From: Bacteroidota bacterium
GTDB lineage: Bacteria > Bacteroidota > Bacteroidia > Bacteroidales > Lentimicrobiaceae
Assembly (NCBI GenBank): GCA_023441805.1
Contig: JAEZNO010000020.1
Coordinates: 1-64,000 of the forward strand
DNA length: 64,000 nucleotides
Direction: 5' to 3'
Each line of letters starts with the position of its first letter. Position 1 is the stretch's first letter. The notes beneath the pieces are model-generated. The model did not search any database. It saw nothing but the letters and a program-made list of their open reading frames with translations, and was not told the origin of the DNA. Of this stretch, positions 1 through 9,600 are shown piece after piece. The position numbers were made by a program, and so were the translations under genes.

Positions 1-126
1 ACTGTTACTTAAAGGTTAGATTTGTTTATTAAGGAACCGCCGTATACGTGAACCGTACGTACGGTGGTGTGAGAGGTCGGAAAATAAAATAGGAGGAAAA
101 CTATTTTATTTTCCTCCTACTCGATT
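1..126 (+). mobile_element. Group II intron, 3' end (domains V and VI), left part outside window
   Basis: Positions 36-68 fold into a group II intron domain V. A 9-bp lower stem (36-44 with 60-68) carries the catalytic CGC triad at 38-40, with a G·U wobble at 39/65. A two-base bulge sits at 58-59, followed by a 4-bp upper stem and a short loop. Domain VI follows: a 12-bp perfect A/T stem (81-92 with 101-112), a short GG/CC base, and a likely branch-point A near 119 in the CCTAC context. The intron would end near 125-126. No maturase reading frame is visible, so the catalytic ORF, if present, lies left of position 1. The fold is seen directly; the class (possibly IIC-like) is inference. Confidence 0.85.
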
Positions 127-363
127 GCACTTATCCTCCTGTATAATTAAAATGAAAAATCATCAACCTATCTGACTAAGGAACTAGTCATTGCAAAACA
201 AAACTCACCTGATTTTAGCTAACTTTTATTAAATCTGTAACATAATTATATCTCATATTGTTAATGCTTAGAACTGATCCTGTCTATATGGAATGATAAT
301 TGCGTAATTTTGTATCGGGAAAACAAGATTAAGTTTTGATTATTAGCAGTTTAGGGAATTAAC
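127..363. other. Spacer between intron end and S41 protease gene
   Basis: AT-rich non-coding stretch forming the 3' exon side of the intron and the upstream region of the S41 protease gene. Apart from the promoter box at 305-312, I see no RNA gene, repeat or reading frame of note. Confidence 0.6.
305..312 (+). promoter_or_regulatory. Promoter -7 box for S41 protease gene
   Basis: TAATTTTG matches the Bacteroidetes -7 consensus TAnnTTTG and lies 52 bases before the start codon. I see no clear TTTG element at the expected -33 distance. Confidence 0.5.
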
Positions 364-1986
364 ATGTATAACAACAAAAAAAGAACAATATATCTGCCCA
401 TTGCCTTTGCCATTGTTATGGTCATTGGTTTTTTATTTGGAGTCTCTACAGTCAGAGTTTCAAGCTTAAACAAAAATATTTCACTCATTGAAAATCTCCA
501 ATCTAAACGATACGATCCGGTAAATGACGTACTTGGTTATATCATGCACGATTATGTTGATTCAGTAGATGCCGGTAAATTAAAGCAATATGCTGTTGAG
601 GGCATTCTTAAGAATCTTGATCCGCATTCACAGTTTATTCCGGCCGAAGATTTTAATGAGGTGAATGAATCGCTGATGGGCAACTTTGATGGTATCGGTG
701 TGCAATTCAGAATTGAAAAAGATAGCGTATATATCGTTAATACTATTGCCGGAGGTCCTTCTGAAAAGGTTGGTATTAAAGCAGGTGACAGAATTGTAAA
801 GGTCGATAACAAATTAGTTGCAGGAGTTCATATTGACAACCGTGAGGTTATGAAACTACTCAAAGGAAAACGTGGCACTAAAGTCAAGGTAAGTGTTTTC
901 AGGAGAGGATCAGATAGGTTGCTCAACTTCAACATCACAAGAGATGTAATTCCAACTTACAGTGTTGACGTAGCATTTATGCCCGAACCAGGCACAGGTT
1001 ACATTAAACTGTCGAAGTTTTCAACTACAACATCAGATGAACTTAATGATGCACTTCTATCTTTGAAATCGAAGGGAATGAAGCAACTTGTACTTGATCT
1101 GCGAGGTAATAGCGGAGGATTCTTACAATCGGCTATTGAGGTAGCTGACCAGTTTCTTCCGGAAAAGGATCTGATAGTATATACCGAAGGTTATAACCGT
1201 CCTAAAGAGGTTGCTTATGCTACAAGGAAAGGCTTGTTTGAAGAGGGTAAAATGGTTGTCTTGATTGACGAAGGATCAGCTTCATCAAGTGAGATTGTGG
1301 CGGGTGCATTACAAGATAATGACAGGGCTATTATTGTTGGACGAAGATCATTTGGAAAGGGTTTGGTGCAGGAACAACTTTCATTACCCGATGGCTCTGC
1401 AATCAGACTGACAGTTGCCAGGTATTATACACCAAGTGGCCGAAGCATTCAAAAACCATATACTAACGGGCGTGGTGACGAATATGAGAGTGAATTAATG
1501 GACCGTATGGTTCATGGTGAGTTTGAAAGTCAGGATAGTATTAAGTTCAATGATTCGCTTAAATATAAAACTAAAAGTGGAAAGCTGGTATATGGTGGAG
1601 GTGGTATTATGCCCGATATATTTATTCCGATAGAAAAAAATGAAAACTATAAATATTATAATTCATTACTTAATCGCGGATTAATCCACCAGTTTAGCTT
1701 TGAATATACTGACCGGAATCGGCCCGCTCTTTCACGATTTAAGAGTTTTGAAGACTTCAACAAACAATTTATAATCGGTGATGCCATCTTAAACGAGTTT
1801 GTTGCTTATGCCGAAAAAGAAGGAGTGACACGCGATCCGGCCGGACTTGCATTCACAAGGAGTGAGCTCTCAAATCTTTTGAAGGCCCTTATATCTCGCA
1901 ATATTTTTGATGATAAAGGGTTCTATCCAATCTTCCTGAAGAGTGATAAAACCTTTAGTAAGGCACTTGAGGCATTCAAGTCATAA
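364..1986 (+). CDS. S41 family C-terminal processing peptidase
   Basis: Periplasmic, membrane-anchored serine protease of the CtpA/Prc family, which cleaves proteins near their C-termini. The 540 residues start with an N-terminal membrane anchor (about residues 10-30). A PDZ domain follows at about 95-185, with the carboxylate-binding loop replaced by GIGVQF. The catalytic core has S307 in GSASSSE and K332 in FGKG, spaced 25 residues as in characterised family members. About 150 residues follow the core, typical of Bacteroidetes homologues. The start is supported by the -7 box 52 bases upstream. It stands alone, convergent with glmS. Substrates cannot be inferred. Confidence 0.93.
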   Translation: MYNNKKRTIYLPIAFAIVMVIGFLFGVSTVRVSSLNKNISLIENLQSKRYDPVNDVLGYIMHDYVDSVDAGKLKQYAVEGILKNLDPHSQFIPAEDFNEVNESLMGNFDGIGVQFRIEKDSVYIVNTIAGGPSEKVGIKAGDRIVKVDNKLVAGVHIDNREVMKLLKGKRGTKVKVSVFRRGSDRLLNFNITRDVIPTYSVDVAFMPEPGTGYIKLSKFSTTTSDELNDALLSLKSKGMKQLVLDLRGNSGGFLQSAIEVADQFLPEKDLIVYTEGYNRPKEVAYATRKGLFEEGKMVVLIDEGSASSSEIVAGALQDNDRAIIVGRRSFGKGLVQEQLSLPDGSAIRLTVARYYTPSGRSIQKPYTNGRGDEYESELMDRMVHGEFESQDSIKFNDSLKYKTKSGKLVYGGGGIMPDIFIPIEKNENYKYYNSLLNRGLIHQFSFEYTDRNRPALSRFKSFEDFNKQFIIGDAILNEFVAYAEKEGVTRDPAGLAFTRSELSNLLKALISRNIFDDKGFYPIFLKSDKTFSKALEAFKS

Positions 1987-2104
1987 ATGAAAATCGTTAC
2001 AGGAGTTAATTCCCCTTTTTCAGGGCAATAGGTAATGTGAGAAATCATAATTTTTATCAATTTTCTCCATCAAAAAGCGGGAGCAGATCTATTTAAGAAC
2101 TCTA

Positions 2105-2280
2105 CTGCTTTGTTTAATCTTTTTTAGCTTGACAGCATAGGCTACTTAAACAAAAAAAATATCCTTCACGATTTTTGGTTAGCTATTATCTCTGCTCTAA
2201 CTCCGTACCAACTCCGTACCAACTCCGCTGAATTGGTTCGGAAGTGCATTGTTGAAGCATTGCATGAGCATTGTTAAACA
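2105..2280 (+). repeat. 11-bp-unit intergenic repeat, copy A
   Basis: Non-coding element shared with the reverse complement of 54411-54588. Matching blocks include TTTGTTTAATCTTTTTT, TTAAACAAAAAAAATA, the array of AACTCCGTACC units at about 2199-2225, CTGAATTGG, and a second array of GCATTGTTnAA-like units at about 2246-2279. Both arrays have an 11-bp period. It fills the gap between the convergent ends of the S41 gene and glmS. Function is unknown; no open reading frame is evident. Confidence 0.75.
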
Positions 2281-2339
2281 TAACAGATAGCTATTCAGAC
2301 AAGAAAATAAGAGAGTTCAGAGCTATATTTCGGTCGAAT

Positions 2340-4178
2340 TTATTCAACCGTGACACTTTTAGCAAGATTTCTTGGTTGATCCACATTACAACCCCTCATA
2401 ACAGCAATATGATAAGCTAAGAGTTGCAGTGGGATAGTAGCGATGAGAGGAACAAGCATTTCCTCAGTTTCAGGAACTTCAATATAATGGTCAGCTAATT
2501 CCTTGACGGTTTCATCACCTTCTGTGATGATGGCTATGATCTTACCCTTTCGGGCTTTAACTTCCTGAATATTTGAGATGACTTTCTTGTAGGTACCTTT
2601 ATTTGTTGCTATTATCACTACAGGCATTTCTTCATCAATAAGGGCAATGGGTCCGTGTTTCATTTCAGCGGCAGGATATCCTTCAGCATGGATATAAGAT
2701 ATCTCTTTCAACTTGAGTGCACCTTCCATTGCGACAGGATAGTTGTATCCCCTGCCTAAATATAGAGCATTGCGTGAGTCTTTGAAGATTTCAGCAAGTT
2801 CAATGACCTTATCGTTAACCTTCAATGTTTGTTCAACCTTCGAGGGAATACTTTCAAGTTCAGTCAGTAATTGATGGAACCTTGATTTTGAGATGGTGCC
2901 TTTGCTTTCAGCAATCATGAGAGCCATCAAAGTTAGGATGGTAACCTGTGAAGTGAAAGCTTTTGTTGATGCTACACCAATTTCAGGTCCGGCGTGAGTA
3001 TATGAACCTGCATGAGTAGCACGAGGAATTGATGAACCCACTACATTGCATATACCGATAATTGTTGCTCCTTTTGATTTAGCAAGCTCAATAGCAGCAA
3101 GTGTATCAGCTGTTTCACCCGATTGGGATATGGCAATAACGATGTCGTCCTCATAAATAACCGGATTACGGTATCGGAATTCAGACGCATACTCTATTTC
3201 AACAGGTATTCTGGCCAACTCTTCAATCAAATATTCACCTACAATGCCGGCATGCCATGAAGTACCACAGGCTACTATGATTATACGCTTGGCATTAACC
3301 ATTTTTTGCTTGTATTCGCTAATGCCGCCCAATGATACAACACCTGTTTTAGCATTTAGCCTTCCGCGCATACTATCACGAATTGAACGCGGTTGTTCAT
3401 AAATCTCTTTGAGCATAAAGTGCTCAAAGCCCTCTTTCTCAAGGGCGCTTAGATTGATTTCGAGGGTTTGAATGTAGGGGGTCTTTTCGATGTTCGAAAT
3501 GGTTTTAATTTTTAGATCACCATCTCTGGTAACAACCACAATCTCTTCATCGTTGAGATAAACAACATCGCGAGTGTATTCAACAATTGGGGTAGCATCC
3601 GAAGCAACAAAGAATTCGTTTTCGCCAATGCCGACAACCAGCGGGCTTCCTTTGCGGGCTGCAACTAGTTTATCAGGATTATTCTTATCTATGATCACTA
3701 TGGCATAAGCACCTACAACCTGATTCAGTGCAATTTGGAGGGCTTCTTCAAGCTTAACTGATTCGTTGAGTTCAATGTCTTCAATAAGGTGGATGAGCAC
3801 CTCGGTATCAGTTTCGCTCACGAAAGTATACCCTCGTTTAATGAGTTCCTGTTTGAGGGGAGCATAATTTTCAATGATACCGTTATGAATGATTGCCAGG
3901 TTTTTAGAATATGAATAATGGGGGTGAGCATTCACATCATTGGGTTCACCGTGAGTGGCCCAGCGGGTATGGGCAATACCTATGGTACCTGAAAGATCTT
4001 TTCCTTTAACCACTTCCTCCAGGTCAGAGACTTTGCCTCGGGTTTTAAATAACTTGAGTTCAGAATTGACTAATGCTACTCCGGCACTGTCATATCCTCT
4101 GTATTCCAGACGGTGTAATCCTTTTATCAGAATTGGATAGGCTTCTCTGGGCCCAATGTAAGCTACAATACCACACAT
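2340..4178 (-). CDS. glmS: Glutamine–fructose-6-phosphate aminotransferase (isomerizing)
   Basis: Cytoplasmic enzyme making glucosamine-6-phosphate from fructose-6-phosphate and glutamine, the entry step to UDP-GlcNAc for peptidoglycan and LPS. The 612 residues match the family length. The N-terminal Ntn glutaminase begins MCGIVAYIG, so Cys2 is the nucleophile after Met removal. Two SIS sugar-isomerase domains follow (about 285-415 and 455-590). The C-terminal DQPRNLAKSVTVE tail is the hallmark that completes the isomerase site. It follows the DUF4270 lipoprotein gene by 98 bases and has its own promoter box at 4228-4235. I saw no glmS ribozyme-like sequence in the 98-base leader region. Confidence 0.98.
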   Translation of the reverse strand: MCGIVAYIGPREAYPILIKGLHRLEYRGYDSAGVALVNSELKLFKTRGKVSDLEEVVKGKDLSGTIGIAHTRWATHGEPNDVNAHPHYSYSKNLAIIHNGIIENYAPLKQELIKRGYTFVSETDTEVLIHLIEDIELNESVKLEEALQIALNQVVGAYAIVIIDKNNPDKLVAARKGSPLVVGIGENEFFVASDATPIVEYTRDVVYLNDEEIVVVTRDGDLKIKTISNIEKTPYIQTLEINLSALEKEGFEHFMLKEIYEQPRSIRDSMRGRLNAKTGVVSLGGISEYKQKMVNAKRIIIVACGTSWHAGIVGEYLIEELARIPVEIEYASEFRYRNPVIYEDDIVIAISQSGETADTLAAIELAKSKGATIIGICNVVGSSIPRATHAGSYTHAGPEIGVASTKAFTSQVTILTLMALMIAESKGTISKSRFHQLLTELESIPSKVEQTLKVNDKVIELAEIFKDSRNALYLGRGYNYPVAMEGALKLKEISYIHAEGYPAAEMKHGPIALIDEEMPVVIIATNKGTYKKVISNIQEVKARKGKIIAIITEGDETVKELADHYIEVPETEEMLVPLIATIPLQLLAYHIAVMRGCNVDQPRNLAKSVTVE

Positions 4179-4227
4179 TTTCTTAATAGTTTATTAATCA
4201 AACAAACGCGGAGGCGAAAATACGCAA

Positions 4228-4235
4228 CAAACGTA
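4228..4235 (-). promoter_or_regulatory. Promoter -7 box for glmS
   Basis: On the minus strand this reads TACGTTTG, fitting TAnnTTTG, 50 bases before the glmS start. A -33 element is not clear. Confidence 0.5.
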
Positions 4236-4276
4236 AAGAAATAAACCTTTTTAGTTTAAATATAAAATTCTTACCT

Positions 4277-5632
4277 CTAATTGAATGGAGTCAGGTATAA
4301 TACAAGTTTAATTCTGCCTGTGCCGGCATTAATACCTTTGATCACGGTTGAATTTGAAGTTGTATTTGCACTCGAAATATAAACTGCAAGTGGATAAACC
4401 GGTTCCTCAGGGTGTATTAGCCTATTTTGTACATAACGGGTAATCCTGAATTTATATTTATTCTTGTTTAAATTACCCAGATAATGAGTTGGGCCTTCAT
4501 CTTCATCAGGCAGTGGTCTGTATATAAAGTATGAAGCATCTTCACCTGCTGTTGTATCAACAACTGACCTTGGAACCATTTCTTTAACACTGAGCACTGC
4601 AGGGGCTTCGTTAAAATCATCTTCTTCTGGCTCAAAGATCAGTTCTGCTTCGTGAATTGCAAGATTTTTACCAGCTAATTGATCAAGGTGGGGAAATTCA
4701 AGCAGTAATTTTGTGCCTGCCATTGATTGCAGGAACAATTTATCACCTGATGATACAGTACTGCCTGCCAATTGTTCAAGAAGTACCGGGTCGGCTCCAA
4801 CATAATCAAAATGTTCGAAATGATTAAATCGAGCAGCGGTGGTACCGAAAGAATAAGTGAATTTGGTAGTATCCTGTGTATTTGATTCGGTAGTATATCT
4901 ATAATAGAGATGAATTTTCGAAAATTCGCTAGTCATATTCAAGTACATTATTGATCCTGATCCTGGTCCATTTGCGTCTTCGGTTACCAGAAATAATCCC
5001 TTATAGGTTTTTACAAAATTCCTATTATTTGTATAAATACTATCTGCAGCCGGGTGCATCAACCGATTTGCAAAATCCAATGATAAAGGAATCCGCATTA
5101 GCGGTACAGTCTTCTCACCGTCAATATACACCGAGTCGGTCGTATTGGGTACAAAAGTTGATTCACCTATCAATTCAGCACCTACAGGTAAAGTGCTGTA
5201 TTGGAAATAATTAACATTATGGCTGAGGGTATCAGTAACTTCATAAATCTTCACAGTCTGATAAGCATCCAGCTTACCGTATATACCTTTATATGGAAGC
5301 GTAAGAAATATGGAGTCTGCAACAGGATTTGTACCAAATTTATGATTGGCTACTGCAATCAGGTATTGAGTGTAAATAGAAGCTGAAGTTTTACCAAAGA
5401 CAGGATCATCAATTGAACCTAACAAGCTGGTGGCGGTATTTTTTGTTAATAAAGTATCATTTTCGGTACGGGCAATAATTGTAATTGTATCAATTACATC
5501 ATGGTTAAGCAATTCATTTTCAGGGATGAGATCAAGACCCAGGAGGTCAGGTTCTTTTTTACATGACCAGATTAATGAAATGAAAGCTATGAAAACGATT
5601 GATTTTACTATGAGAGATCGGTACACGTTCAC
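4277..5632 (-). CDS. DUF4270 family lipoprotein
   Basis: Uncharacterised exported lipoprotein of 451 residues. The N-terminus is a hydrophobic signal ending in LIWSC-KK, with a lipobox-type Cys24, followed by the DLLGLDLIPE segment typical of Bacteroidetes DUF4270 proteins. The rest is beta-rich and ends in a GRIKLVLYL-type strand. It begins 40 bases after the glycosyltransferase-like gene upstream, so the two are probably one transcript; this pairing is common in Bacteroidetes as far as I recall. The molecular role is unknown, and family assignment rests on recognition of the N-terminal region. Confidence 0.82.
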   Translation of the reverse strand: MNVYRSLIVKSIVFIAFISLIWSCKKEPDLLGLDLIPENELLNHDVIDTITIIARTENDTLLTKNTATSLLGSIDDPVFGKTSASIYTQYLIAVANHKFGTNPVADSIFLTLPYKGIYGKLDAYQTVKIYEVTDTLSHNVNYFQYSTLPVGAELIGESTFVPNTTDSVYIDGEKTVPLMRIPLSLDFANRLMHPAADSIYTNNRNFVKTYKGLFLVTEDANGPGSGSIMYLNMTSEFSKIHLYYRYTTESNTQDTTKFTYSFGTTAARFNHFEHFDYVGADPVLLEQLAGSTVSSGDKLFLQSMAGTKLLLEFPHLDQLAGKNLAIHEAELIFEPEEDDFNEAPAVLSVKEMVPRSVVDTTAGEDASYFIYRPLPDEDEGPTHYLGNLNKNKYKFRITRYVQNRLIHPEEPVYPLAVYISSANTTSNSTVIKGINAGTGRIKLVLYLTPFN

Positions 5633-5672
5633 TATAAGTTAAGTTGTTTAAAAAGTAAAGCAAGTTAGATTC

Positions 5673-6497
5673 TTATTCTATTGTTGCAAGAGGTGAGGCA
5701 AGAATTAAATCATAAAAATTGTTATAAGCATCGAGGTATTTATCTCCCTGATATGGTAACACAGGTTTACCGTTTGCTTTGGCATACTCAATGAGTTCAG
5801 GATTGGCATTAGCACTACCAACAATTACTCCTTCAGAGAAATCAATTGCAGACATCATTAGAGCCTTATAATCGGCTTTTTTGAAGTGCTTCAACTCTTT
5901 ATTTGTAATGCCGTCGATCTTGATTTTATTTGCTGTGTCTTTATTGAGGACTTCTTCAAAATCGTCATCGTAAATTGAAGTAACGATTCGGGTTTCGCTA
6001 AAGAGTGGGTTATCCCTGAAAGCCCTTTTAATGTAAAGTGGAACAAGACTGGTCATCCACCCGTGACAATGGACTACATCGGGTGACCATCCAAGTTTTT
6101 TTACAGTTTCAATGACACCACGCGAGAAAAAGATAGCTCTTTCGTCATTATCCTTATAGAACTTGTTGTTCTTATCACGGAACATAAATTTTCGTTGGAA
6201 GTAATCTTCATTGTCAATGAAATAAATTTGCATCCTGGCCGATTGGATGGAAGCAACCTTAATAATCAGAGGATGATCAGTGTCGTCGATAATGAGATTC
6301 ATTCCCGAGAGGCGAATAACTTCATGAAGCTGGTTTCTGCGTTCATTGATGTGTCCGAACCGGGGCATGAAAGTTCTGATCTCACGACCTTTTTCCTGAA
6401 TACCCTGTGGAAGATAACGACCTATAGTTCCCATTTGACTTTCCTTTAGATAAGGAACTATTTCCTGAGATACGAAGAGTATCCTCGTTTTTTCCAT
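5673..6497 (-). CDS. Glycogen/starch synthase-like protein (GT5 N-terminal domain only)
   Basis: A 274-residue protein resembling only the N-terminal Rossmann half of starch/glycogen synthases. Visible family features are the ILFVSQEIVPY opening, the YFIDNEDYF segment and the DVVHCHGWMTSLVP motif. The C-terminal GT-B half is absent, and the KxGGLGDV ADP-glucose loop is replaced by KESQMGTIGRY, so it is doubtful that it makes glucan. I place the start at the Met at 6497 rather than 13 codons upstream. It is preceded by a purine-rich AAGAAGGG ribosome-binding stretch, and the family sequence begins there. A TATTTTTG box lies just upstream. Followed by the DUF4270 gene. Confidence 0.8.
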   Translation of the reverse strand: MEKTRILFVSQEIVPYLKESQMGTIGRYLPQGIQEKGREIRTFMPRFGHINERRNQLHEVIRLSGMNLIIDDTDHPLIIKVASIQSARMQIYFIDNEDYFQRKFMFRDKNNKFYKDNDERAIFFSRGVIETVKKLGWSPDVVHCHGWMTSLVPLYIKRAFRDNPLFSETRIVTSIYDDDFEEVLNKDTANKIKIDGITNKELKHFKKADYKALMMSAIDFSEGVIVGSANANPELIEYAKANGKPVLPYQGDKYLDAYNNFYDLILASPLATIE

Positions 6498-6524
6498 GTT
6501 TATCCCTTCTTTTCTTTCCAGATG

Positions 6525-6532
6525 CAAAAATA
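6525..6532 (-). promoter_or_regulatory. Promoter -7 box for the GT5-like/DUF4270 pair
   Basis: Minus-strand TATTTTTG fits TAnnTTTG and lies 27 bases upstream of the chosen start codon at 6497. Confidence 0.45.
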
Positions 6533-6629
6533 ACAAATATTTAGCAAACTTTTACTTGATATATTCATTGGGTTGTGAATCAGTACTAAACATTTTTATT
6601 TTTTGGCGATTCAACCGAACAAATAATTA

Positions 6630-6637
6630 TAAATTTG
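6630..6637 (+). promoter_or_regulatory. Possible promoter -7 box for the 1077-aa oxidoreductase
   Basis: TAAATTTG fits TAnnTTTG. A TTTG lies upstream at 6602-6605, but the 24-base spacing is longer than the 19 bases seen elsewhere in the window. Confidence 0.35.
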
Positions 6638-6691
6638 CCACTTCTAACACAACTGCGATAACATTAATGTACTGTATAAAATAGCTTTAAA

Positions 6692-9600
6692 ATGTACAAG
6701 ATCAGTTCACATCCAATCCTCGATATTGTTGCTTCTGAAGAGGTAACATTCACATACAATGGCAATCCTGTTAAAGGCGAAAAGGGATTTACCATTGCTG
6801 CAGCTTTACATCAGGCAGGGTACCCAATCCATAGCCACAGTCTTCAAAACAGGGAACGCTCACTTGAATGTGGAATAGGGAAATGCGGGGCCTGCGAAAT
6901 GCTTGTAGATGGTCAGATAAAACGTATCTGTATCACTAAAGTTGATGGAGTTAAAAATGTAGAAGAGATACCACATGATTTTTCTCCAACAGCAGTCTCC
7001 TTTGATAAATCTGATTCGGTAAAAGTATATCGCACTGAGGTGGCAATTATTGGTGCCGGCCCGGCTGGATTGGCTTGTCGTGAAGAGTTGAATAAACAGG
7101 GAATTGACAACATTGTAATTGATAACAATGAACACATAGGTGGTCAGTTCCTTATGCAGACACACCAATTCTTCTTCTTCGAAAAGGAAAAGAAGTTTGG
7201 CGGAATGAGAGGATTTGATATCGCTAAGACTCTTGCAGGAGATGATCATTCGAGTATTTTTCTAAATAGCACTGTATGGGATGTTCTGGAAGGTAAGAGG
7301 ATTGCTGTCAAGAACATTAAGACAAACGAGATCTTCTATGTTGAATCGCAGTTTATGGTAGTTGCAACAGGTGCGGTTCCATTTATGCCGGCATTCGAGA
7401 ATGATGACCTGCCCGGGGTATATACAGCAGCTGTGGTTCAGAAAATGATGAATACCGAATTTACCTTACTTGGTAAAAATATACTAACTGTTGGGGCAGG
7501 TAATATTGGCTATCTCACTTCTTATCAACTTATGCAGGCCGGAGCAACAGTAAAGGCCATTATTGAAGCTCAGCCATGCGAGGGAGGCTTCCCAGTGCAG
7601 GCTAACAGGGTCAGACGATTAGGAATACCTATAATGTTATCGCATATTCTGTTAAAAGCTATTCCAAATAAAACTCATGATGGTATTATTGGAGCAGTTA
7701 TAGCTAAATGCGAGAATTTTAAGCCTATACCCGGTACTGAAGTATTGATTGAAGGAATTGATGCAATCAATATCTGTACAGGTTTGGTACCTGACGACCA
7801 GCTACTGATAAAGGGTAATGAGATATTTGGCAGACATTGTTTGGGAGCCGGCGATGCAATCAGAATAGGAGAAGGTACAAGTGCTGTACTCAGAGGCCGA
7901 CAGGCTGCTTATGAGATACTTCAGGAAATGGGAAAAAGGTTCAACTACGACGATTTTCTTAAGGTCTCCAAAGAATATATTGACTCACAACAGCATCCTG
8001 AAAGAGTAATTGAGAAACCTTTCTTACCTAATTCAGAAAGAATGATGGCTAAGCCTTTCGTTCAGATAGATTGCTTATATGGTTTTGCATGTAATCCTTG
8101 CGAATTCTCATGTACGCATGGAGCAATAACGAAAACTTCAACCAGCACAGTACCTCATATAGATTTTAATAAATGTATCGGCTGTATGGATTGTGTTTAT
8201 CAATGCCCGGGATTGGCGATATTTGGTTATCAGTTGAAGAAGGATTGGCTTTTCCTCCCTATCGAATACCAAGCTGAGGAGCAAAGTGAAGTATATCTTG
8301 TAGATAATAATGGAAAGATCCTTGGTAATGGAATCATCGAGAAAATTCTGAAAAAGCCCAATAAAACAAATGTTGCCAGGGTAAAATCACTGGATATCCA
8401 TGATGAAGCACTAACCAATGTCAGGGGATTCATTCTAAAAAGCAGATACCCCGAACCTTTGCGTATCTCGAAGAAAGATTACACCCCTCAGGAAAAGATG
8501 TATGTTTGTCACTGTGATGATGTTACTCTCGACGAAATATTAGAAACCATAGGCGACAGGAAATTTATCTCTGTTGATGAAGTAAAACACACTACCCGAC
8601 TTGGTATGGGGGCCTGCCGCGGAAAGAGATGTATCAGGCGACTCAAGCAAACACTCACAGGTTATGGTATTACTATAGTTGGTGAAGCTACACCACGTGG
8701 TCCTTTGTCAAATCAATTAACTATGGGTGAGTTATATCCTCATCAAAAGCATGAGAAGATATACATCAACTCAAAAGCTTATGAACCTAAGAGAATTGAA
8801 GTCCAGTCACTTGTATGTGGAGGCGGAATTGCAGGATCGGCATTATTCAGATATCTTTCTGAAGCAGGTTTGAAACCCGTATTAGTTAATGCCGACAGAG
8901 GGTCATCATGGAGAAATATTGCAGGAGGACGTCCAGCATTCAGTGTTCCTGAGATAGCTGAAATAGCAAAATCGAATCGTGAGATATTCATGGAATTACA
9001 ACAGAAATCGAATATCAATTACAGGCCGATTCGCTATGTTAGCTTTGCTCACGACGAACAAGTTCTGAATGCTCTCGATAAATCAAGAGCTTGGTCGGAT
9101 GCTTACATGATTGAACCTAAAGAGTTTACCAAGCATATTTCATCTTATTTTAACCCTGGTCTTAATACATACCTTGGTGCCTTGATAACCAACGACTGCT
9201 GGCAGGCTACACCTGGTTTGGCTCTTGATCTTATCAGGCGAATTGGAATTGACAATGGTGGAACTATTAAAGAGGACTGCCGGGCAATTGATGTCAGGAA
9301 AGAGGGGAAGAAGTACTTTGTCCTGGTGCAGGATCATGATAAACAGTATATTGAATACGAGACAGAGATCTTTGTCAATGCATTAGGCAATGATTCAGGT
9401 AAGTTTGCATCTAAGCTGGGATTAGAAACCGGACTATATCCTGTTAAACACCAGGCATTTATTACCCGTCGTCTTCCAATGATGGGTCATAATGGCAATC
9501 CACTTGATATGATAATAGATCGTAGAAAGTACAAAGGATTTGTTGCAGTATACGGACAACAGTTAGCTGAGACAGGACAGATTATAGGTTGCGCCTCACC

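Noticed and set aside
2105..2280. CRISPR-like array suggested by repeated 11-mers
   Set aside because: Units are adjacent without spacers, are too short, and no cas genes are present.
4179..4276. glmS ribozyme or riboswitch upstream of glmS
   Set aside because: The leader is under 60 bases, too short for the known ribozyme core, and none of its conserved segments is visible.
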